64,000 nt of DNA from Conus ventricosus. Lineage: Eukaryota > Mollusca > Gastropoda > Neogastropoda > Conidae. This document shows, in pieces, positions 47,126 to 58,090 of this stretch (positions within the stretch are counted from its first letter, which is position 1; each line of letters opens with the position of its first letter). Where the stretch lies: assembly GCA_018398815.1 (NCBI GenBank), contig CM031604.1, positions 54,675,489 to 54,739,488 on the forward strand, in the 5' to 3' direction. The position numbers and the translations under genes were made by a program. A model generated the notes under the pieces. It made no database searches. It saw nothing but the letters and a program-made list of their open reading frames with translations, and had not been told where the DNA came from.

Positions 47126-47489
47126 GTGTGTGTTTGTCTGCAGTATGTCGATGTTAATGAATAGTGGAACATACCAACGTTTTAGCAGTTTGATTCATAA
47201 TATCTGAATAAATTACTGCTGCTTTTTGAATAGTTTTACTCAGACTGTAGTGAATCTCACTGTTGAATTATGAATTTAAGAGGGTGCAGCTGAAAAGATT
47301 GCAATGAAAAAATATCTTCCTTAAACTGAAAGGGGAGTGGATTTTTTCTTGTGTTTTGGGGTTGTTTTTTTTTTTGCATATTGTATTTTCAAGGTAATTG
47401 TTTTATAAGTTGTTGAAACAGGAGTGCCCTTCTAATTTATTGCTGCCTTGGAGGACTGTGTGTGTGTATGGGTGCGTGCGTGTGTGTGT

Positions 47490-47665
47490 TCTGTAATTTA
47501 GTGTCTGTCCACATTATATGATTATTGAGGTAGAAGTGCTTTTGTGTAGTGTGTGCTATGTAATTTAGCGTCTGTCCACATAGGTGACTATTGATGTAGG
47601 GTGTGTGTGTGTTAATTTCTGTCCACATTACGTGATTATACAGGTAGGGCTTTGTGTGTGTACAA
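47490..47665. repeat. Three imperfect copies of a 65-75 bp unit
   Basis: Units share gtaattta(g)tgtctgtccac followed by (a)ttatatgattat..aggtag(a/g) and a GT-rich spacer (about 47492, 47560, 47610). Diverged tandem array. Confidence 0.75.
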
Positions 47666-47677
47666 ATATATGGGCGT

Positions 47678-48413
47678 GTGTACATTTTAGCAAGTTGAAA
47701 GCGGACGGTTACAACATTACTCTTGCTTGGGTTCCTGGTCATGTTGGCATCGGCGGGAACGAAATGGTTTATCGTTTAGCCAAGAACGCCACAAGAGAGA
47801 AACTGTCCAACATTTTATATCCAAAACCCAAAATTAACGATTATGTGAGAGACCTCTGGCAGGAGGATTGGAACACACAGACGAATAACAAACTCTTTCA
47901 GATCCGTCCAAACCTTAAGGAGTTCCATCTACGTCGGGTGATCGTAAAGAGGAAACGGTTCTGTGCCGGCTGCACACCGGCCATTCGTATTTTACCCATT
48001 CCTACCTTTTAAAGAGTGAAGAAGCTCCGTGGTGCATTCCATGTCATTCGCCACTCACAATGAAACATGTTCTTTTAGAGTGTTGGGACTTGCACGATGT
48101 GAGACACAAACATTTTACAGCGGAGTCCATGAAGATCCTGTTCAGGGATGTCCCGCCAGACGTGATCCTCGAGTTTTTGAGAGAGATTAACATTTTTCAT
48201 CTGATTTAAGTTTTTACGGAAGAAAGATTTTTAACGAAGTTTCTGGTATGTTTCTAGATGATGTCATTTAAAGAGATGTGTGAAAGGGTTGGTTTGTTTG
48301 TTGTTTTTTTTTAAAATGACTGGCGAGTTGATTGTAACGTGGTGACAGCCCTGATGTGGCCCTTTGCGGTCGGCTGGGCTATAAGCAACATTATCTTATC
48401 TTATCGTGTACAT
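47678..48413 (+). mobile_element. 5'-truncated LINE-B copy with perfect 8-bp target duplication
   Basis: The element spans 47686-48405 and is flanked by GTGTACAT (47678-47685 and 48406-48413). It begins tttagcaagttgaaagcgga, encodes LAWVPGHVGIGGNEMVYRLA then KNATREKLSN, the RNase H end, and the His/Cys C-terminal text AFHVIRHSQ/HVLLECWDLHDV in shifted frames. The stop is at 48207-48209 and the 3' end is gctataagcaacattatctt plus TTATC repeats. This is the clean signature of target-primed reverse transcription in this family. Confidence 0.93.
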
Positions 48414-48962
48414 ATGTATGTTGTGAATAAGTGCGAGTGCAGTGTTTTAGATCAAATCAAAATGGGGTCTAGTGCCCTTTAAACAAAAAAAATCATGTAG
48501 AGAAAAATGTCAAAAAGGAAAGAAAATGTAGTAAATTATTCCCCAGAAGTTTCATCGCATACTGATGATTAGCTGTGGAGGTGTGCAGTTAGCCACAGAA
48601 GCTTTCATTTGATCAGTTATCAGTGAACGCAAACTTTAGCGGCATGGAACAGTTCGTTCACTCATAATGACTGCATCCAGTACCATGACCGTAACGCTTC
48701 CTTTGAGAGCTTCCAATTTGTTGCGGTGTCATACTCCTGAGAGTGAAAGTGCCTCTGATGGCAAAGGAAGCAAAGGGTTTGGCATTGATGAAAAGGAAAA
48801 AGAAGAGCGAACCTCATTTCAGTTTACTCTCTAACCCTGAACATTCTCTTTGGAATATGTTTACTCCTTAGTTTTGTTTAAGAGGAAAAAAAAAAGGGGG
48901 GGGGGGGGTATCAATACACCTTACTCTGAGATGGACCTGAAATACTGGTGTGTGTGTGTGAG

Positions 48963-49002
<40 letters not shown>

Positions 49003-49394
49003 CTGGTTTTCTTTTTTTCGACATCCCTGTCTGTGTCCCACACCCCTCTCTCTCCTTTCTTTGTTCCTACATTTCCTTGTGCATTGCTCCGCCCCCCTCG
49101 CATACTTCTTTCCATCTGTCTGATCCTGCAGCATAGTTTGTTGTGCAGTTGCAGTCAAATTGCCAATAATTTAGACTGAAAAATGTTTCAAGTAAAATAT
49201 TTGTTACACAAAACAATGGTTTTCTTGCTTTTAGTATTTTTGAGTCTTTGTTGAAATATTTCTTTATTGTATAATGGAGAGTTTTCTGCAGTTATTCATA
49301 GTATAACTTTTAGGAATTATTTTCTGAACCCGTTTTACTCAACTCGGGTATTTTTGTAGGGAGTTCTCAGTCATTCAATGACATGTGTTTGCAG
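48414..49394. other. NUAK intron end: G run, (GT)n/(GA)n, polypyrimidine DNA
   Basis: G13 at about 48897-48909, (GT)n 48950-48960, (GA)n 48965-48999. No exon. The acceptor gtttgcag ends at 49394. Confidence 0.6.
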
Positions 49395-51094
49395 GAGCTG
49401 CAGGCCTCATCCGTCATATGCTGACAGTCACACCTGCTCGTCGCGCCACTGTGTGGGACATTTTGAACCACTGGTGGGTCAACCTCGGCCATGAGCAGAC
49501 CCCAGACGGTCGACAGTATGAACCCTTGGCCAGCCCTTCAAATCATTCCCAGTGTTCCCTCTCCTCAGACAGGGAGGCAGGTGGCACCCCTGGCCAGAAG
49601 CGAAGAACAATGTGTGACAGTACTGAAATAGATGCCAGTGTACAACCTCCAGCTGGTCTGCATCGTGTGCCTGGAGCTCGCAGTAGCAAAAGGATGGCCA
49701 GAGCCTCAACTGTTGAAAGTGAAGTGATGTCCAGCGCGGGAATTCAGTCATCCACTCCCATTGGTGGACTTAGTGAAGATTTGAACACGGTGCTGTCACC
49801 ACATGCCGCTTGCATGAGGCTTCCAATATCAGCTGCTCCCACAGCTGTAAATGCTAATCTTCAACTGGTAGAGGCAGACAACTCCCCTGCCGTCTGTGGT
49901 GAAATGACTGCTAGAGCAGACAATGGTGATCTCATGTTAGGTGCTGTAGACAACCGTACTCGTCCACAGACCCTGTCAGACTGGATAATGCTAATCCAGC
50001 AAAGAGTAACAATGGGCTGAATGCAGATCAGGACAAGACTGGATCACAGGAGGGTGACAAGGCAATGAGTGTATTTGACTCGACAGGAAACCCAAACGTG
50101 GCATCCTGAAGCGTAAAGGCAAGTTTTCAGGAGGAGACGGCAGCCTTTTGATTATGGGGGAGGATGCTGTCACAAACTAGGGGAAGACGAGGTCGCAACA
50201 GCACATCTCTACCCTCAACCCCTCTCATCCCCTCCCATCATTGTCTTCTGTACTACAGCTGTCTACACAGGACATGGTCTCTCAAGATCATGTGTCCGAT
50301 TCTGTCTGTGCCAGAACTTTGTCTTCAGCTACTCCGAACAGTGGAGTTCCGTCATCTGCAGTTGCTTCGTCTACCCTGACACAAAGTCCTTGTCCCATAC
50401 ACCGCAACTGTGCCCCTATCACTTCCTCTAGCACCCCCTCTGCCTCTAGTGAGGGAACTTGTGTCTCTGGAACTGATGGTGTTTGTCAGTCCACCAACCC
50501 TTCTGCTCAGCATAGATTGGTGGGTAGTTTTGATCCTTTCACTCAGAACAGCCAGACCATCATGTCTGCCCAGGGTGAAGGAAGTGGCAACATTCCATAT
50601 GCTTCTCTCCCTGACTCTAGCGGAGTGGGTATGTCAGACGCTCCCCCTCCAGGTGCTGTGTGCACATGCCCGGTGGATATGGACCTGACGAAAGTAGTGC
50701 GACGACGTAAGGGCATCCTGAAGAACTCTGCCAACAGAAACTCGCTGCTGGACGACACCCGCAAGCGACTCAGCGTCGGCAGCATCGGCTCCAACTCTTC
50801 AGCAGACATTCTGGATTTGTCTTATGACAGCAGCGATGCGGACCTCTACTTTGTTCGATGCCGATCCCGATCCTCATCTGTTGGAGCAGGTAGTGGGCAT
50901 GCTTTTCCCATGGAACCAGGGGACCGCAGCAGCTTCTGTTTGGATGGGGAGTTTACCGCTCTCAGTTTGGAGGGAATGGCCAGTGGGTTGTATCCTGCCC
51001 AACCTTTGGTTTTGATGATTCCATAATAAATTACTCTGAAGCCAGACAAGTGGTGCAGCAGGCAATTGCTCTCGTCAGCAATAACCAGAATTGA
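49395..51094 (+). CDS. NUAK-family kinase, last coding exon: end of kinase domain and GILK-containing tail (frame interrupted)
   Basis: The exon follows acceptor gtttgcag in phase 1. It opens with GAAGLIRHMLTVTPARRATV...DILNHWWVN, the last kinase helices and the NUAK HWWVN signature. A Ser/Thr-rich tail follows with two GILK motifs, KRGILKRKGK (from 50097) and RRRKGILKNS (about 50700-50730). In vertebrate NUAK1, GILK motifs bind PP1-beta/MYPT1. After an S-rich DLSYDSSD stretch, the end reads DDSIINYSEARQVVQQAIAL and stops at 51092-51094, resembling the NUAK1 C-terminus. The frame changes near 49975, near 50082 and near 51000, and TAG lies in frame at 50178. With four lesions despite conserved motifs on both sides, base-calling indels are likelier than true loss, but a pseudogene is not excluded. 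The exon is about 560 codons long, longer than the human counterpart region (from memory). Confidence 0.88.
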
Positions 51095-51109
51095 GTGTTG
51101 TAATAGCCG

Positions 51110-51143
<34 letters not shown>

Positions 51144-51180
51144 CGGTCCCTCGATGAAAATTGGAGGTTGGTAAGGGTTG
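51095..51180 (+). other. Start of NUAK 3' UTR with a 32-base poly(G) run
   Basis: Sixteen bases after the NUAK stop codon lies an uninterrupted run of 32 G (51111-51142) preceded by CCGC. It would be transcribed as poly(G) in the 3' UTR if the gene is expressed as predicted. Such a run can form stacked G-quadruplexes. Its true length is uncertain because homopolymers are hard to sequence. Confidence 0.6.
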
Positions 51181-52640
51181 GGCTCAAATGCAGAAATTTA
51201 GGTAATTGTTTATTTCGTTAAAGAAAAGTGATATTTTTGTGTGATGAGGCTTAAGACCAATCAGTATTTTTTGCATGAAAAAATGGATGCAAGGCTCATG
51301 CTGATAGGCCAATACAAAAGCTCTCCTGACACGGATGAATAAGAAAATTAAAGGGTAAGCAGTCACTGCTCCAAGCCAAAATGCTGGCTATTTCATGAAC
51401 ATGGATGAAACCATACGTCTAGAAATGCTGGAAACAGGAATTCAACCGCGCTGTTTTGTCTGGAGATCCTTAAATCAGGAAATGTCCTTGTCAGTTTTTT
51501 CTCCCCTCAAATGTTTCAGTAAAACTGTTCAGATTACTCCGTCCCATCCAGGTTTTTTTTTTCCCCCCAAACTGATTATTTCTTCGTCATTTTGCTAAGC
51601 GAATGTGCATCTGCTGCTTTGGTCAATAGTCACAATATTGTTTGTAGAACCTTATGAAGATTCGTCTGCGATCAATGCCAGTGTTAGAACAAGTTTTGTT
51701 GTCACATGCCATCACACAGAGAGGCTTCTTCCGGGTAAGTAACCGCCTAATCTTACTTTAAACTACGGTGAAAGGGGTTCTTTCTAAACACAAATTACTT
51801 TCAAACCCGATTCATCACATCCTTTGGCATAGACCCATGCGCTCACGCAGATTTTATCAAATTTCTGGGCATGTTGTCAAAAATTTGTCATTTTGGTGTG
51901 GAAATCGGCAAAGTTGTCACTTTTTGGCCAATTTCCACTCCAAAAGTTAGATTATCAAGTGCAATTACTACTCACAATCTTGTCTCTAAATTTTTTCCCA
52001 TTTTGTTATAAAGTTCGTCATATTTGTCCTATTTTCGCCAGTCTTTAAAATTTGGGAAAGGGGTTTAATTGGGTCTGTACTTATCAAGAAAGAAAAGAAA
52101 AAAAAATGAAAAGTATCCTAATAACAAATCCAAGTACATTTTATAGTGCTATTATCTTGTCAGTTAATGCAAGCTGAAAGGCCACTTTAAATGAGCAATT
52201 TGTGATTCCCATTTTCTTGTTTGCGTTACAAAGCCCCAGTTGGTTAATTTAGTAGATAAAATGAACAAAATCCCCATCTATATTGTTTTAAGACATTGTT
52301 TATGACAGATTTTATCTTGATTTTTTCCCAGCAAAGGAGTCATGTCCACTGATCTTGTAGATATATGATCAAGGAGCTGGTATATCCTTGAGCTTGTCAC
52401 CACAGTGTATCAGCCCTTTTCGAATGAGACTAAAAAACCGAGGTTCCGTGTGTGAACGCACGCATAACATCTTGCACACACTTTAAAATCCCATCACCAA
52501 CTTTGGGAAGAGAAGGCCAGTTGGCCCGTTGGTATGGATGACACGTTACAACATAGCATGCACCCTGCGTGAGAAATGGAAAGAATGAAGGTAGTAAGGA
52601 AAATGAGTGATCGATATGAACGATACTGACTGGATGACAC
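51181..52640. other. AT-rich DNA after the kinase gene, nothing coding recognised
   Basis: This is probably 3' UTR or intergenic. Open frames 51395-51598 and 51768-51950 have no domain. Confidence 0.5.
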
Positions 52641-52644
52641 GGGA

Positions 52645-52806
52645 AAACGTCTGAATGAAGCGCCAGCTGGCAGCTCTTCGGTCGGCACTACCCAGGTAGG
52701 CAGCCCGTTGTGTAAACGAGGGGTTGATTGTAAAGCGCTTAGAGCTTGGCTCTAGCGAGAATAGGCGCTATATAAGTATTCTTTTTTTATATTATTATTA
52801 TTAATA
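52645..52806 (+). mobile_element. SINE/LINE 3' tail (gtaaagcgcttagagctt...ggcgctatataagtat)
   Basis: The text cttcggtcggcactacccag, then gattgtaaagcgcttagagc, ttggctctagcgagaatagg and cgctatataagtattc, followed by T/ATT repeats, is the conserved 3' tail shared by many molluscan SINEs and their partner LINEs. The upstream part (52500-52645) may be its diverged body. Confidence 0.7.
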
Positions 52807-55800
52807 CAACTTTTATACAAGGGCTGTTAGAACCCGTTTCATAAAAAGTAAACAAAATTATGTACTTTTCACATGATTATCGATTTTTTGCTTCCATTAG
52901 AAATTAACGGGTGCCCAAATTTAGTCGTCTTTTTACTAGTAAATTTTTTAAATTGTTCTGCACCTTTAAGAAACTACGCTGTATGGGTTTCAAGGTTAAA
53001 ATCCAAGTGTCATTTTATAACTTCAGTTTAATTCATTGGGGAAGTCATATACCTGTTGCACCAATAACTCCACCCCACCCAGTGCCACTCCCACCCTCCC
53101 CCGAGATATAGGGCTTCAGGCTGAACTTTCGCTGGAGTAAAAAACACCACACAATTTTAAGTTGAAGAGGAATAAAGTCTAGTGTTCCATACAAGGGAGT
53201 TCTTGAAACATCAGATGACATATTGTGGTCAGCCCAAACTATTCGAGTTTGAACAGCAAGCTGTCTTCATAAGTTTTAGAAGTGGTAAATACAAATTGAA
53301 GTCGACAAAAATCATGCTGCCCCCGGTTTCTGGAATTAAGTGAACTCCACTGCAGGCAGGTCAGTCACATTAATGTCAGTTGGGGATAATGGTGGTGTTA
53401 TGAATTGCATGGTAAAAAGGTGGTAAGGTGTCTCCAAATGCCCAGATTTTGCTTCTCAAAGGTGCAGAAACCCTTCAGTTTCAGGGGGGCTTTGCCCCCT
53501 GATAAAGAACTCTGGCCCTGGCCCCACCAGAGACCTGAGGCAGCTCCGTGGGTCCCGGGCCTTCCTGTTTTTCTTTTTTTTTCCCCTGGTTTTACCCAAA
53601 GATGAGACGAATAATGCATGTGTCCATACCTTGGATTATGTTTTCCTTTGTCCTACACTTTTTCCAGCGCATGATATCCTACTTAAGTATTTGATATATA
53701 CCCCTTTTATACGGGATGTGAAGCCTTGTAACACTTAAGCATCACCCTGGGTAATGACCGAAACTGTCTGGCTGTGGTATCAAGCATCTGGTAGGTCAGT
53801 AAGCTCAGCTTGAGGTTGAACTGGCCTTTTAGAATCCACCTGGTATTATTTAGCATCATTTCACTGATGTTTTCTTTCGCTATTGACAGTCATGTGTAGT
53901 GTGCTTGTAGTTCAACGATTTCTTCATGCAGTGCCAAATATTGAAACAGTAGAGTGAAAGACGGGCATTGCTTGGGCAAGATGTAGAACGTGTAATGGTT
54001 GCTGAATGTAGATTCAAGTAGGATCCACTGGGGAAAAAGTCGAGGTGGAAGGGGCATAACCTACATGCTTTAAAAAAATTTTTTTTCAGTGTTGCATCAG
54101 TCTCGAGTGTCCCCGTTACTTAAGCTGCTTTCTTTGTACTCATGAAACTCAGTTGACCACAAAGGCCATATCGGACTAACTGTATGAATAGAAGTAACAA
54201 ACTCAGTCTTGGCCAAATCAGCTTGAAACTTATTTTCTGCTTACTTTCTGCTTATGTTCTGTCATTGTAGTCAGAATAATTGGTATTGCATTTAGTCTTT
54301 TGGGGTTTGTTGTAATCTAGAAAGAATTAAGTTACTTTCAATGTTGATGCAGTTGATATGAGGATAATCACTCCAACTGATATACCCAAGATAATTGTTT
54401 GCATAATTATTGGTTAAACTGGTGACAAGTGAGATGAACATTCATCCCAGCTAGTCGTTAACATGCTTTACAAATTGTTCAAGAGATAAGGCTTCTAGTT
54501 TGATGAAGGTGTGCGTCACCAGTACTGGGACCAGTGGATGTTTGCTCCACTTCAACCATAGAAATTGATGTGATCAAGGCTAGGATTGATTATTTTGTGT
54601 AGATCTGTTTGCCTGCCTGTTCTATTTACCTACCTATATGTACTGACGAAATGTAGTACAGGCCTATAATTCTTGGCAAAGAATTATAGAGTTGGGTGCA
54701 ATGGAGATGATGTTAAAGTATCTATAGACCCCTTCTCTTGCTGAAATTCGGGCCATCAAAATATGTCTTGTATATTGGGTTCATACAGTTGTCAAAGGTT
54801 ATGAAATTTTTTTTTTTTTTAGAAACTTAAGGTGCTCTTCTCAAGGCCTTTAGTCTACAAAAATTGAGTTGGTTATGTTAAAAGTTGGTAAACTTGATAT
54901 CCCCTTGAAAGCAAAGGCTTTTTTTTGTGGCGGTTACACATCAATTCAGTTTTCTGGAAGGAAGTACTAGTATCATGATCAGTGAATTGTGTGGTTATGA
55001 ATTGAAGGGGACAGCCCCTTCTCCAAAATTAAGGCAAGGTTAACACAAGTGTTTGTTTCCTCCCCGTCTTCTGTGCATACACCAAGTTAGAAATTTAATC
55101 CAGCCAAGTCTTAAGGGTGTAAAATGTTTCTGAATTTTGCGCCCTTTTTGGACTTAGAAAATGTAACAGGAAAAATATTTGCAGTGTAGTTGATCTTGAT
55201 ATGTGGTGATCCCTCACAAAGACGTGGAATAGGTCTCTAGTTGTGTGATCTGGAGCTGGATATCTGTAAAAGATAGGAATTATATTTGCTTCTTAATACA
55301 GAATAGAATGACGTTTAAGACTGTAGTTGCAATTTTTTTTCTTTTCTCTCAAGAGAAAGAAACGCAGTCGCTCACTGCAAGGTAAACCAGTTACAGGTGC
55401 TATGTGTTTACAGTTGTACTGTTTGCAACATCTCATGCTCACTAGTGCCCTTAGCTTTATGGCTTTTTAATGACAGGCTGTTGTGCATTTGTACATAGGC
55501 ATCAGTAGCTGCTTAATATGGGGGGAGGGGGGGGGGGAGCATTATGTATATACCATGTGGTGGTTTTGCCCTTCAGTTATCTGATCTCATTTGTGTGTTG
55601 GTGTGCATGCACACCTGCTGTCTGAGTGCATCCTCATTCTGAACATGTGGGGCGAATTTTCTTTTTCTCGGTGATGTATAAATCATGTAAATACCAGTCT
55701 CTGCCATCCAAGTAACAATATTGGTATTATGGTCCTTGCCTTTGTCATAATGAACACATCAGTCTTTCTTTTGATATATGGCAATTTTTTTTTTATGCGA

Positions 55801-57050
55801 GGTAAGTGGATAACGGGTGGGGGAGCCCAGAGAAGGATGGTGGTGAAGACTGGATTCAACTTTATTAAAAGCAATAAGTTTTTGTTGGTTGCTGAATGTT
55901 GTTTTCTGTGAAATTATGTTTGCAGTATCCAGAATTTTTCATGTAAGACGATTTATTGGTTAGAAAGCTGCTTGTTTCCGTTTGTAGATTATGCTTTTGC
56001 ACGAAAAGAGGTGGATATTCAGATACTTGGTATCACTGTGTGCGATACGACAGCCTGCTTTTATGTTGTGGTGGTGTTGTGATTCTTTTATTTTATTCAG
56101 TTTATCACTGGTGTGTGTATATGTGCACCCATGCATACCATTTGTTGTTGCATATGTATAGTCCGTGTTTGTGCCAGTTTGGATTTTTACCATTCAGTTT
56201 GTAGTTGCTATGGAGTGTACATGAAAAAAAAAATGTGGGAGGGGGGGGGGGGGGCATTTGTGCACATTTTTTAGCCTAATTTTTGTTGTGTATGCATGTT
56301 ATTCCATGACAAAGTTTGTGGGTATGTGCATGTTTATGCTGTGCACGCAAAACTTAACGATGAAATGCCGTTTTAGAGAAGCCCATAAAATTTGAAGGAA
56401 GTCAGTGGGTAGAATTGCTATGTAATTGAAAACTCTTTGATTTACTGGAGTGAATTTTTTGGTCTTCAGGTAAGATAAACCTTCAGGAGATGAAAAGAAA
56501 AATGCAGTGAGCCTTTGTCGTATTCGGTGGAAGATGGGCATTGGTAGTGTTAGAGGGGACAAAGGGAGTTATAATAGTAATAATAGATGGTTGGAGCATT
56601 ATAGTGGCCTACATACAGAAGGGGGGAAATGCTGTAGAGTGAATTTTTTTTTGAGCAGGATTGGTAGGGTGGGGGGGGGGGGGGGGGGGGGGGGGGTAGA
56701 CAGGAGGGTTCATGGGGGGAGGGTGTAAGCGCACATTGGTGGTGGATTGGGAAGAAGATGTACACCCATACATTGAAATATACAAGCATTCACACCCATA
56801 CATAGGCATTCATGCTTGTTCTGGAAAATTCGCTTTCACCATGGGTGGAACCTCTGAATCTCCAATTTACCACAAAATAAATCTTCGATATCCTGTTCCA
56901 ATTTTTTTTTTTCTATGCTGCATGTATTCTTACTTTCAAAACGCAACAACCCATGCTTTACCATTTTTTTTTTTATTAATGCTTTTCTTCATGGATCCAT
57001 CCTACAATTTTTTATCCCCCATTTCTGAAGCGGGGGAAAATAAAATCAAT
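52807..57050. other. AT-rich non-coding DNA, poly(G) runs; nothing coding recognised
   Basis: Contains a 20-bp hairpin CAGGGGGGCTTTGCCCCCTG at 53482-53501, G-rich runs at 55518-55539 and 56240-56254, and G26 at 56671-56696. No recognisable exon in 4 kb. Part may be NUAK 3' UTR. Confidence 0.5.
53171..53176 (+). promoter_or_regulatory. Candidate polyadenylation signal AATAAA
   Basis: AATAAA lies about 2.1 kb after the NUAK stop and is followed some 40 bases later by a modest GT-rich patch (atattgtggtc). This is a weak candidate for the end of the kinase transcript. Other AATAAA-like hexamers exist further on, for example near 56876. Confidence 0.2.
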
Positions 57051-57059
57051 CGTCTTGCT

Positions 57060-57477
57060 CACGTTCCTTCTTAATCTTGCTTATATTGTTTTGAGAACGC
57101 TCTCATGGAGGCCAGAAGAAACGTTTCAAACCTTCCTGAATGCCTTCAACATGGGAGCAGACTGCCCGCGGACAGACGGATGGCGATCAGTTGTCCGCAA
57201 AGGTGCAGAAACCTGTGAAAGTAACAGAATTACTGCAGGTGAGCAGCGCAGGAGGACCAGCGCCAACTGCTGCTGTCCATACTGTGATAGATCTTTCCGG
57301 GCGCAGATCTGCCTGACCAGCCATCTACACGCTCACCCCGATGCCAGGATGACTAGATGGTCTTTATCATCTCGACGGACAAAAAAAACATACCAATTAC
57401 TGTCCCTCACAAACTACGTTTATGCATTACGATTACTTGGTCTTATCACTATCGTAATAACCTCCCTGCTCCAATAA
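57060..57477 (+). mobile_element. LINE 3' fragment encoding a C-terminal C2H2 finger (LINE-F)
   Basis: A 140-codon open frame reads WRPEETFQTFLNAFNMGADC, then WRSVVRKGAETCESNRITAG, then CCPYCDRSFRAQICLTSHLHAHP. A W-x2-V-x2-GA-x4-E-R-I-x-A-x-E linker followed by CPYC...F-x5-L-x2-H-x3-H is the usual C-terminus of a class of LINE polyproteins in lophotrochozoans. It is unusually open for a fragment. A host zinc-finger exon is a less likely alternative. Confidence 0.6.
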
Positions 57478-57479
57478 TA

Positions 57480-58043
57480 CTGTTGACCTTTCATGCATCG
57501 ATTATCCCTATTCCTTTTCACCTACCATTATGAATATTGCTTATATGCTATATTTATCTTCACCATGCTCAACCTCATTATTCTTACCTACCATTGCCTT
57601 TTGGAATATTGCAGTATTTATCCTCAACCATCTTGAAAAAAGTGATTGCTCATTCATTTTCGATTAGTTTGTACAAGTTATAGATTAGTATTTGGTAGAG
57701 AAATGAACAAAAAGACGATACTACTGAATGATAATGCTTGTATGTGTAGTACGTTGGAAAGATACAGAAATGATAAATGAGTAAACGGCTAACATTACTA
57801 TTGCAACAGGAGATAAATACAATAATAAAGAGGGGGTGGGGAGCGGATGGCCACATACCCACATGTGCACAGGAAAAGAGGGAGGGAGAAGGGAAATTAC
57901 TGGACCTGGTCGATTTGTTTGCTTTTCCCGTTTGTCTTCTTGTAATCATGAGTTAATTGTGTTGCCATCTAATGAATTTTCTTGCAGTGTTTTTGGCAGC
58001 ATTTATGCCAGCGATTATTTTGTCAAGAACGTCCTTCTTTTCC

Positions 58044-58090
<47 letters not shown>

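Noticed and set aside
50543..50809. Minus-strand open frame across the NUAK tail
   Set aside because: Antisense shadow of the conserved RRRKGILKNS coding frame.
53398..53619. Coding exon around LPPDKELWPWPHQRPEAAPW
   Set aside because: The frame spans a G/C hairpin and T-rich low-complexity DNA and resembles a dispersed repeat; nothing supports splicing.
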